In this document: one piece after another, positions 1-5,117 of the stretch | Layout: every line of letters begins with the position of its first letter | Position numbering within the stretch: the first letter of the stretch is position 1 | Origin: CAZXEU01 sp964639665 | GTDB taxonomy: Bacteria; Bacteroidota; Rhodothermia; Rhodothermales; Bin80 | Reading direction: 5' to 3' | Length of the DNA: 5,902 bases | Assembly: GCA_964639665.1 (NCBI GenBank) | Contig: CAZXEU010000094.1 | Coordinates: 1 to 5,902, forward strand | Made by a program: the position numbers and the translations under genes | The notes under the pieces: generated by a model | Told to the model about the DNA's origin: nothing | The model's database searches: none | Seen by the model: the letters and a program-made list of their open reading frames with translations, nothing else

Positions 1-1
1 A

Positions 2-787
2 TTGGCTGCCGACGACACCCTGGTGATACGGACAGTGGCCGATTCCGCCGCCATCTTCAACTACTACGTTCGCAGCAGCCGGGCGAGCACCAATGCCGGC
101 GACGGGGAGCTCGCGCTAGCCGCACTGGACCGCGCCGAAGCGTGGGTGCGTGCGGCAGGTGACCTTGAACTGGTAGCGGGCGACCGAAGCTGGATCCTTT
201 GGGACGGGGGCAACCTGGCAACTCGCGGCATATGGGACTCGCTACTGGTGCTGAGCGAATCAGACGCGCAGGCAGCGGCAGCCGGGATACGGGCCTTGCT
301 GCCGGAAATCTCGAGGGAGTCTGCACGTGCGGAAGTGCGGCACCACCTGGCGCTGCTCTATCACGCCCTCGGCCGCGACGAAGAAGCGCTCGAACTGCTT
401 CGCCAGTTGTGGCTGGAGTTGGACGACGCGGATTTCACGTCGGCGGCGCATCGCATCCTGGAGGACTACGGTATACTGCTATTCAACTTGGGGATGGAGC
501 GAAAGCTCTCCGGTGACCGCGTGGCCGCGCTGGCATATCTGCTCCAGAGCGAGGAGACCGGGTATTCGGGAGCCGCCCGCTCGGCCCTTGAGGTGGCGCT
601 GCTGCTCCACAACAATGTGGAAGCGGCTCACCAGGCAGCATTGCGGTCCGCCGACCGGATGGATCAGCTGGATGAAGACGCGCAACGGCAGCTTCTTAGA
701 TTCATGGTGGAACTGGAGCGGCGCCGGGGCGCGCGCGAAGCGGCGTTGAAGTACCTCCGGCGGCTGCGGGACGTCGGGCTGAATTAA
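2..787 (+). CDS. TPR-like helical repeat protein, probably 5'-truncated by the window edge
   Basis: The frame is open from the first bases to a TAA at 785-787 and gives 261 residues. The first usable codon is a TTG at position 2. With only one base before it, I cannot tell whether this is the true start or the inside of a longer protein; the latter is more likely. The protein is almost wholly alpha-helical and rich in Ala, Leu, Arg and Glu. It has helix pairs of TPR character: residues 113-138 (with the ALGRDEEALELL pattern typical of a TPR helix turn), about 154-186 (LFNLGMERKLSGDRVAALAYL), and about 232-255. No catalytic motif, signal peptide or membrane segment is visible. TPR arrays usually act as protein-binding scaffolds, often as the C-terminal part of a larger regulator or enzyme. 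The partner is unknown. The repeats are diverged, so a generic helical-repeat label is the safe reading. Confidence 0.6.
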   Translation: MAADDTLVIRTVADSAAIFNYYVRSSRASTNAGDGELALAALDRAEAWVRAAGDLELVAGDRSWILWDGGNLATRGIWDSLLVLSESDAQAAAAGIRALLPEISRESARAEVRHHLALLYHALGRDEEALELLRQLWLELDDADFTSAAHRILEDYGILLFNLGMERKLSGDRVAALAYLLQSEETGYSGAARSALEVALLLHNNVEAAHQAALRSADRMDQLDEDAQRQLLRFMVELERRRGAREAALKYLRRLRDVGLN

Positions 788-944
788 TGGGGAAGGTTGT
801 GAATTCGGATGCCGTCCATATGCTGATTCGGGCCGCCAACTGAGCTGTTTGTCTGAGTCTACGTCTTCGACTACGTGCGCTGCTCCGCGTTAATTGCAGC
901 TCGCAAGCGGGTAGCGTCGCTGTGGCATGAGCAAGCCAATTGGG

Positions 945-982
945 GCCGGAGGCCCGTGAGTCCGGCTACGAGGTAGCGGGCC
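945..982 (+). promoter_or_regulatory. Two interlocking stems in the leader (possible pseudoknot)
   Basis: GCCGGA at 945-950 pairs perfectly with TCCGGC at 961-966. The sequence just after the first arm, GGCCCG at 951-956, pairs perfectly with CGGGCC at 977-982. The second stem starts in the loop of the first, which is the arrangement of an H-type pseudoknot or of two alternative hairpins. Having no base between 950 and 951 means that a pseudoknot would probably need to lose one base pair. In GC-rich DNA, 6-base pairings arise by chance, so function is inferred only from the clustering with the neighbouring repeats. Confidence 0.3.
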
Positions 983-1010
983 GCCCACAAATACTAATGC
1001 CATGCATGAC

Positions 1011-1051
1011 GTCCGGCAATGGCCAGCGGCTGGCCGTAGTCGTGCCCGGAC
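1011..1051 (+). promoter_or_regulatory. Nested stem-loop with a near-perfect central palindrome
   Basis: GTCCGG at 1011-1016 pairs with CCGGAC at 1046-1051. Inside lies GGCCAGCGGCTGGCC (1021-1035), a 7-base inverted repeat around a single central G. As RNA, the inner part would form a 5-base-pair stem with a 5-base loop. As DNA, the 15-base palindrome could be a dimer-binding operator. The outer left arm can also pair with upstream GCCGGA (945-950), because TCCGGC occurs at both 961-966 and 1012-1017. Whether it acts as RNA or as an operator cannot be told from one sequence. Confidence 0.3.
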
Positions 1052-1122
1052 TCAGGCGCGAAAGACTCAAGATCAGGTGTGGCAGAGTAGCGTGGCCATG
1101 CGGCAATGGCATGCGGCTTGCT
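1014..1122 (+). repeat. Pair of diverged 22-base direct repeats (1014-1035 and 1101-1122)
   Basis: The two copies match at 18 of 22 positions without gaps and share an identical first ten bases, CGGCAATGGC, followed by GCGGCT after two mismatches. They start 87 bases apart. The first copy includes the central palindrome of the nested stem-loop; the second has lost that symmetry. The second copy also sits in a local duplication, CATGCGGC at 1097-1104 and again at 1110-1117. They could be a pair of operator sites, one strong and one weak, or decay products of a small duplication. Confidence 0.4.
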
Positions 1123-1173
1123 CCGCGTATGCGTATATAGGGGGAGAAACTCGCAGCTCCTTGCGCCCCAAGA

Positions 1174-2055
1174 ATGAAAAGCCACAACAACCACGGCGGG
1201 CCCTGCCCTGCACCAGGGCCGCGGGCGAGGAGAAGCAATGGGGAATCAGTCGTTGCCGCCGATCGCTACCCCAGCCGGATTGTCTGCCTGACCGACGAAA
1301 CCACGGAAGTTCTGTATCTGCTGGGTGAAGAGCGCCGCATCGTGGGGATTTCCGGAACCACGAGGCGTCCACCCAGGGTGCGAACGGAAAAGCCCATAGT
1401 ATCCGCATTTACTACTGCGAAGATCGACAAGATTCTGGCACTCGAGCCGGACCTCGTGCTCGGCTTCTCCGACCTGCAGGCGGACATTGCCGCGGATCTG
1501 ATTCGTCGGGGCCTGAACGTCCATGTGTTCAATCAGCGCTCCATTGAGGAAATACTGTCCATGATCTGTCAGCTGGGGGCCATGGTGGGGGCCGCGGACA
1601 AGGCCGAGGCTCTCTCGAACAGCCTTTCTGCGCGCATCGACACGCTGCGCAGGAGGGCAAATGCTCTGCCGTGCAGGCCGAGAGTGTATTTCGAGGAATG
1701 GCATGATCCGCTGATTACCGGCATTCGGTGGGTAGCTGAGCTGGTGGAAATTGCCGGGGGCATTGACTGCTTCCCCGAGCATTCCGGTCAGCTCTTGGCC
1801 ACGGATCGCGTGGTGGCTGATCCACTGGAGGTGGTGCGCCGAAGGCCCGACATCATCATCGCTTCCTGGTGCGGACGCAAGTTTCGGGCAGACCACGTAC
1901 GCGCGCGGCCCGGATGGGAGCGCATTCCCGCACTGGTACATGGCGAGCTGCATGAAGTCAACTCCACGCAGATTCTCCAGCCAGGGCCAGCGGCGCTCAC
2001 GGATGGTCTGGACTCCCTGGTGTCGATTGTCGAAAACTGGGTCGCAAAGCAGTAA
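1174..2055 (+). CDS. Cobalamin-binding-type protein, BtuF/periplasmic-binding fold, without export signal
   Basis: From residue 32 on, the protein follows the cobalamin-binding branch of the BtuF/FhuD-type substrate-binding family (helical-backbone metal receptor fold). The domain opens with YPSRIVCLTDETTEVLYLLG, then GISG (58-61), KIDKILALEPDLVLGFSDLQ (83-102), HVFNQRS (117-123), FEEWHDPLITGIRW (173-186) and a C-terminal LQPGPAAL segment. These are signatures I know from proteins annotated as cobalamin-binding in Proteobacteria and others. There is no signal peptide or lipobox, and no BtuC or BtuD gene is nearby, so transport is not shown and a cytosolic ligand-binding or sensing role is possible. 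ATG 1174 is the only ATG, GTG or TTG in frame, but it lacks a ribosome-binding site. The first 31 residues are Pro/Gly/Arg-rich and do not look like family sequence. The good Shine-Dalgarno and ATG at 1227-1240 are out of frame, so the 5' end may be frameshifted. The fold assignment is firm, the ligand less so, the start poor. Confidence 0.85.
   Translation: MKSHNNHGGPCPAPGPRARRSNGESVVAADRYPSRIVCLTDETTEVLYLLGEERRIVGISGTTRRPPRVRTEKPIVSAFTTAKIDKILALEPDLVLGFSDLQADIAADLIRRGLNVHVFNQRSIEEILSMICQLGAMVGAADKAEALSNSLSARIDTLRRRANALPCRPRVYFEEWHDPLITGIRWVAELVEIAGGIDCFPEHSGQLLATDRVVADPLEVVRRRPDIIIASWCGRKFRADHVRARPGWERIPALVHGELHEVNSTQILQPGPAALTDGLDSLVSIVENWVAKQ
1199..1220 (+). promoter_or_regulatory. GC-rich hairpin just upstream of a strong ribosome-binding site
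   Basis: GGCCCTG (1199-1205) and CAGGGCC (1214-1220) form a perfect 7-base-pair stem with an 8-base loop. It ends 6 bases before the purine-rich GAGGAGA at 1227-1233. If translation of the BtuF-fold gene starts near 1238, this hairpin lies in the untranslated leader and could affect ribosome access. If translation starts at 1174, it lies inside the coding region. It has no T-run after it, so it is not a standard terminator. Confidence 0.4.
1227..1240 (+). promoter_or_regulatory. Strong Shine-Dalgarno plus ATG, out of frame with the BtuF domain
   Basis: GAGGAGA at 1227-1233 stands five bases (counted from the GGAG core) before an ATG at 1238-1240, which is near-ideal spacing. Translation from this ATG reads 17 codons and stops at TGA 1289-1291. 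The conserved domain begins in another frame at about 1267. Losing one base (or gaining two) between 1241 and about 1266 would explain the mismatch. Confidence 0.5.
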
Positions 2056-2065
2056 GCGCCAAAGG

Positions 2066-2116
2066 GGACGTCAGGTCTCACGCTTTCGCGACCGAGGCCC
2101 TGCGCAATCGACGTCC
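2066..2116. terminator. Weak candidate bidirectional terminator between convergent genes
   Basis: GGACGTC at 2066-2072 is the inverse of GACGTCC at 2110-2116. The pair spans the 65-base gap between two convergent genes, where a shared terminator is expected. The loop is long (37 bases) and holds only a short inner pairing (GGTC 2074-2077 with GACC 2090-2093). No T-run follows on either strand. GACGTC is itself palindromic, so the symmetry is partly built in. Termination here may instead depend on Rho. Confidence 0.2.
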
Positions 2117-2120
2117 GCTC

Positions 2121-3062
2121 TTAGTGCTCCAGGCGTCGGGCAGAAATGAATGGCGTCAATTCGCTGGCCCTGGGGAAGCCGCGATCGGCCGGAGAAGGAG
2201 CTTCCCAGTCGGAGTGGCAGGCCTCTATTTCGATGAGGCCGTCGGAATGAAAGGTCAGAAATGTATATAGCGCGTGCGTGTAATGGGCCATGCTCCCATA
2301 TTCCGCCCCTACCCAATAGTAGGAAGCGCTGTTAATCCACAAATAGTGAATTCCGTTCTTGCGCACATGCCGATCGATGTGGTGATGGCCGCAAAAGCAA
2401 GCCACTACCTTGCCATCGGTCGCTTGGCGGTTATGCTCCTCCAATACGGCCTCAATGGCCCTACTGGCCTCGGGCATGGACGTTGGCATGCCAAGACCCT
2501 GGTGGACGAATACCACTGCCGGAAGGTCTGACGAGGCAAGGTCTTCGCGAAGCCACGCGAGCTGAGCGTCATCAGCGTAGCCGCGCAGCGAGGCATCCAC
2601 GTAGAAATTTGCTTCGCTGTAAGGCGTAAATCCTTGGTCCGCCTTCAGATTGTTTCGGTCAAGAACAACCACGTGGTTAGGACCAAAATCGAAGGAGTAG
2701 AAGCGACCTGGCATGCCCCACGTTTGCACGATGGCATCCTTGTGGACAAAGTCCATGTCGTGGTTGCCGAGCACATGGTAACTCGGGCCTGCGAACGAAT
2801 TCCAGAGATCCTGACACTCTTCGCTCTCATTCGTGCCATAATTGAAATCACCCATTTGGAGAATAGCATCAGGTTTACGCTCGGCGACGGCTCGCATAAA
2901 CGTTTCCAGCCGCTCCATCGCCCGTGGCGCGAGGCCGTGATGCAGATCTGCTATTACGCCAAGACAAACGGAATCCGTGCGGGCGGCGCGAAGGCTCGCA
3001 GGAAAAAAGAGGCAGCCTGTACCAATCTGCAGCAGCTCCCGGCGTGATATTCGTCGTGGCAT
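2121..3062 (-). CDS. Calcineurin-like metallophosphoesterase with Tat-type signal
   Basis: This 313-residue protein has the full metal-binding set of the calcineurin-like phosphoesterase family: D39 and H41 in IADLHHG, D72 in MGDFNYG, N100-H101-D102 in LGNHDM, H187 in FVHQG, and H226/H228 in FCGHHH. These residues hold a two-metal centre that hydrolyses phosphomonoesters or diesters. The substrate cannot be read from the sequence. The N-terminus, SRRELLQ at residues 6-12 followed by a hydrophobic stretch to about residue 27, fits a twin-arginine export signal, so the protein probably folds in the cytoplasm and acts in the periplasm or at the envelope. The cleavage site is unclear. Start ATG 3062 has an AGGGAG sequence three bases upstream. 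It is transcribed alone, convergent with the BtuF-fold gene and separated by 238 bases from the regulator gene upstream. Cyclic-nucleotide or other phosphodiester hydrolysis are both possible. Confidence 0.9.
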   Translation of the reverse strand: MPRRISRRELLQIGTGCLFFPASLRAARTDSVCLGVIADLHHGLAPRAMERLETFMRAVAERKPDAILQMGDFNYGTNESEECQDLWNSFAGPSYHVLGNHDMDFVHKDAIVQTWGMPGRFYSFDFGPNHVVVLDRNNLKADQGFTPYSEANFYVDASLRGYADDAQLAWLREDLASSDLPAVVFVHQGLGMPTSMPEASRAIEAVLEEHNRQATDGKVVACFCGHHHIDRHVRKNGIHYLWINSASYYWVGAEYGSMAHYTHALYTFLTFHSDGLIEIEACHSDWEAPSPADRGFPRASELTPFISARRLEH

Positions 3063-3065
3063 AGT

Positions 3066-3071
3066 CTCCCT
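3066..3071 (-). promoter_or_regulatory. Ribosome-binding site of the metallophosphoesterase gene
   Basis: The minus strand reads AGGGAG, then ACT, then ATG at 3062-3060. The spacing is short, but this supports the chosen start, as does the twin-arginine signal that begins right after it. Confidence 0.55.
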
Positions 3072-3163
3072 GGTGCGATTAACTCGGACACGCGTCGGAA
3101 TGTGTGGCCATGGTGCTTCCGGGTTACGCGTTCCGGGTCAGTCCAAGGTACGATTGCTGGTTG

Positions 3164-3169
3164 ATTGTA
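3164..3169 (-). promoter_or_regulatory. Weak candidate -10 box for the metallophosphoesterase gene
   Basis: The minus strand reads TACAAT about 100 bases before the start codon, which is one base from the sigma-70 -10 consensus. A possible -35 (CGGACA) lies 19 bases further upstream and fits poorly. The 238-base gap must hold the promoter of this gene unless it is read through from the two-component genes. The assignment is tentative. Confidence 0.2.
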
Positions 3170-3265
3170 GCCCGAAACGTCGATGCTCTGTCCGCTCACT
3201 CAGCCACAAGACAGGTGCGGCACCCGATTGGCCGCGTCTACCCGCTGGCGGTGGAATCAGGCCGA

Positions 3266-3292
3266 CCTGGGATAGCGCAATTAAATCCCTGG
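3266..3292 (-). terminator. Candidate hairpin after the response regulator gene
   Basis: CCTGGGAT (3266-3273) and ATCCCTGG (3285-3292) form a stem with one T-T mismatch and an 11-base AT-rich loop. On the minus strand it begins 8 bases after the regulator's TGA. No T-run follows, so it is not a classical intrinsic terminator, but it may protect the 3' end or mark a Rho-dependent end of the dnaE2-to-regulator transcript. Confidence 0.3.
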
Positions 3293-3300
3293 CTCAGAGC

Positions 3301-4044
3301 TCAACCCAGCAGCTCAAAATCCGCCAGCCTGTAACCCACGCCTGTCACGGACAGCACGTGCCGCGGCTTTTTCGGGTTTTCGTCGAGCTTGCAGCGTAGC
3401 GAGTAGGTGTGGCGGTCGATAGTGCGCGTTTCGATCGAGGCCGGGATCTTGAGCACCTTGACATTGAATTCCGCGCGTGAGACGGCCTTCCCCTGGCGGT
3501 GTGCCAGGTGCCGAAGCACCGCCCATTCCAGCGGTGTGAAATGCAGTTCGTCTTCGCCCCGGAAGGCCAGGTACTTCTCGAAGTCCACCACTGCGCCTCC
3601 GACACGAATTCTCTTCGGCTTGGGCCTGGTGCCGCCGCCGCGCCGCCTCACGGCATTGGCGCGTGCGAGCAGCTCCCGGCTGCTGAAGGGCTTGGGCAGG
3701 TAGTCGTCCGCGCCGAGATCGAGGCCGCGCACGCGGTCAGACTCCGTTCCCATGGCTGAAACCATGATAATGGGCGTACGCACGCCTGCCTGGCGGGCGC
3801 GGCGCAGCACTTCGAACCCGTCCAGGCCGGGCATCACGACATCGAGCAGGACCACGTCGAATGGAGCGCCGTCCAGCAGCAGACTGGCCGCGTCCTCGCC
3901 GTTTTCGGCGATCACGACGTCGTATCCGGCCTTGGTCAGCGTGTGGTCGATGGCATTGTACGTGTACCAGTGATCGTCCGCGACGAGGGCGCGGGGCGGA
4001 GCTTCAAAGGGGATTTTCTTTTCTGCTTTGACTTTTCCTAGCAT
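3301..4044 (-). CDS. OmpR/PhoB-type response regulator
   Basis: This 247-residue protein is a phosphorylation-controlled DNA-binding regulator. The receiver domain (about residues 18-130) has the acidic pair D23-D24, phospho-acceptor D68 in VLLDVVMPGLDG, S96 in IIMVSAMG, and K118 in YLPKPF. The winged-helix domain (about 145-243) has FTPLEWAVLRHL, then a recognition-helix region TRTIDRHTYSLRCKL (206-220), and the closing VTGVGYRL wing (233-240). A 17-residue Lys/Pro-rich stretch precedes the receiver. ATG 4044 lies inside the end of the kinase gene: the two share seven bases (ATGCTAG), with no good ribosome-binding site close by, so translation is probably coupled to that of the kinase. The kinase is its evident partner. 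Its target genes are unknown. Confidence 0.93.
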   Translation of the reverse strand: MLGKVKAEKKIPFEAPPRALVADDHWYTYNAIDHTLTKAGYDVVIAENGEDAASLLLDGAPFDVVLLDVVMPGLDGFEVLRRARQAGVRTPIIMVSAMGTESDRVRGLDLGADDYLPKPFSSRELLARANAVRRRGGGTRPKPKRIRVGGAVVDFEKYLAFRGEDELHFTPLEWAVLRHLAHRQGKAVSRAEFNVKVLKIPASIETRTIDRHTYSLRCKLDENPKKPRHVLSVTGVGYRLADFELLG

Positions 4045-4823
4045 GGCTTGTGTTGCTGTTTGATTGAGGTCTCCTTGGCTGTTCCCATCGGCAGCAGCAC
4101 ACGGAACGTACTGCCGCTGCCATGTGTGCTCTCCACTTCCATGTGCCCGCCGTGGGCCTCTACGATGTCCCGTGCAATGGAGAGGCCAAGCCCCTTTCCG
4201 TTGTCACTCTCTTCTGCATTCACGCGGTAGTACGCTTCGAAGAGGCGCTTCCGATGCTTGTTGGCAATGCCGCGTCCCCGATCCGTGATTTCGAGTATGG
4301 TGAAGGGTGCAAGCGGACGGCGCGCCTCGTAGATACGGACGGATATGGTGTGGGGCCGGCTATACTTGACGGCGTTGTCCAGAAGGTTGGAAAGCACGCG
4401 GGAGAGTGCGCTGCGGTCGGCCACTACCGGCCGGAGCGTGTCCGGAGCATCCAGCAGGAATGCGTATCCCCGGCCGCTGTACATTTGCCGATAGTGCTCC
4501 AGCGTGTCGGCGAGCAGACACCGGAGCGAGAGCCTTTGCACGTGCAACTGGGCATGCGGGGCGTCCTGTTCTTTCTTGCTGCCCACGCTGTCGGCCATCT
4601 GGGCCAGGCGGCGCACCTGGTCTGCTATCATTTCGTGGAAAGTGGCACGTTCCGGGTCGTCGTGTGCCATCTCACTGAGGAGGCTGTTGTAGAGCTCGAT
4701 TGCGCCGAGCGGCGTCTTCATGTCGTGAGAGAGCGCGGCGGCATCCTGCGACCGGAGGGAAGGCTCCGGTCGCCGGGAGAGGGGGCCGGTTCTGGCCTGG
4801 TTCTGGCGATGCGTGGTGGACAT
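4038..4823 (-). CDS. Short soluble histidine kinase without a sensor domain
   Basis: This 261-residue protein is nearly only the catalytic core of a two-component kinase. The dimerisation domain opens at about residue 25, with phospho-acceptor H33 in ALSHDMKTPLGAI. The ATP-binding domain shows the N box around N146-N150 (NLLDNAVKYS), the G1 box D181-G185 (DRGRG), an F box LFEAYYR (194-200) and the G2 box GKGLGLS (209-215). All the expected catalytic residues are present. There is no membrane segment, PAS, GAF or HAMP domain; only about 24 polar residues precede the H-box region. The signal must therefore come from a partner protein or from the N-terminal tail. ATG 4823 has no clear Shine-Dalgarno. 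It lies 42 bases after the stop of the DUF6504 gene, in the same frame, and its 3' end overlaps the regulator gene. It most likely phosphorylates that regulator. Confidence 0.92.
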   Translation of the reverse strand: MSTTHRQNQARTGPLSRRPEPSLRSQDAAALSHDMKTPLGAIELYNSLLSEMAHDDPERATFHEMIADQVRRLAQMADSVGSKKEQDAPHAQLHVQRLSLRCLLADTLEHYRQMYSGRGYAFLLDAPDTLRPVVADRSALSRVLSNLLDNAVKYSRPHTISVRIYEARRPLAPFTILEITDRGRGIANKHRKRLFEAYYRVNAEESDNGKGLGLSIARDIVEAHGGHMEVESTHGSGSTFRVLLPMGTAKETSIKQQHKPC

Positions 4824-4865
4824 GTGTCGGGAATGGGCTAGGGGCGGTGTAGGGGCATGGTGTGG

Positions 4866-5117
4866 CTAGTCGTGGATGCCGGCGAGGTACCAGACGTCCT
4901 CGGCGCGGCTGCGACAGCAGATGAGATAGACACCGTGATCGGTGACCACCTCGTAGTAGACGTGGCGGGCCTCTTTGTCCCACCACGCGGTCTGCACGAT
5001 CCAGGTGCGCAATATGCGCTGTATGACATAGGTTCGGCCCGGATGCCGCGAGCGCCTAAACGCGAACGGTCGCGGTCCCGAGCAGCGAACCTGAATGGCT
5101 TCCTTCAGATGTTTCAT
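4866..5117 (-). CDS. Small DUF6504 protein of the dnaE2 neighbourhood
   Basis: This 83-residue protein matches the DUF6504 pattern as I know it: an opening AIQVR strand, a P-x-A-F-R segment (GPRPFAFRR, 14-22), a Y-V-I-x-R-I-x-x-x-W strand (30-39), the paired W45-W46, a YYEVVTDHGVYLI strand pair (54-66) and a closing W-Y-L-x-x-I-H-D (76-83). It looks like a compact all-beta domain, perhaps SH3-like. Proteins of this family are often encoded next to ImuB or DnaE2 genes. Their biochemical role is not established. Family similarity runs to the very N-terminus, which supports ATG 5117 although it has no good ribosome-binding site. The gene overlaps the end of dnaE2 by 62 bases in another frame, so it is probably translated from the same transcript. 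Confidence 0.72.
   Translation of the reverse strand: MKHLKEAIQVRCSGPRPFAFRRSRHPGRTYVIQRILRTWIVQTAWWDKEARHVYYEVVTDHGVYLICCRSRAEDVWYLAGIHD

Larger units (their letters stand above)
788..1173. other. Long non-coding stretch with many inverted repeats
   Basis: I see no convincing gene in these roughly 390 bases. Short open frames on both strands look like chance. An 18-codon frame starting at 787 overlaps the upstream stop as TAATG. The stretch holds several short perfect inverted repeats (listed separately), a 6-base direct repeat CTACGT at 859-864 and 871-876, a tandem GCGTAT at 1125-1136, and a diverged 22-base repeat. It probably contains the 3' end of the upstream transcript and the promoter and leader of the BtuF-fold gene. 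I found no tRNA. I also found no cobalamin-riboswitch B12 box. Confidence 0.6.

Noticed and set aside
788..1237. Cobalamin riboswitch upstream of the cobalamin-binding-type gene
   Set aside because: It would be expected from context, but I found no B12 box (GCCACTG-like or AGCCAGGAGACCTGCC-like sequence) and none of the conserved core. The stems seen do not match its layout.
940..1408. Several overlapping 66-111 codon frames on both strands before the BtuF domain
   Set aside because: They overlap each other in all frames, lack ribosome-binding sites and have compositions unlike real proteins.
1246..1953. Open frame of 235 codons on the minus strand
   Set aside because: It is antisense to the BtuF-fold gene, which has clear family sequence. 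The antisense product shows no recognisable domain.
3104..3334. Short plus-strand frame between the metallophosphoesterase and regulator genes
   Set aside because: No ribosome-binding site or recognisable sequence. It runs into the 3' end of the regulator gene on the opposite strand.
4122..4841. Open frame of 239 codons on the plus strand
   Set aside because: It lies antisense to the histidine kinase, whose motifs are complete. Long antisense frames are common in GC-rich genes, and its product shows no domain.
4038..5058. Three successive genes ending in TAG, hinting at amber recoding
   Set aside because: Three TAG stops in a row can occur by chance, the other genes use TAA or TGA, and no in-frame TAG lies inside a conserved domain.
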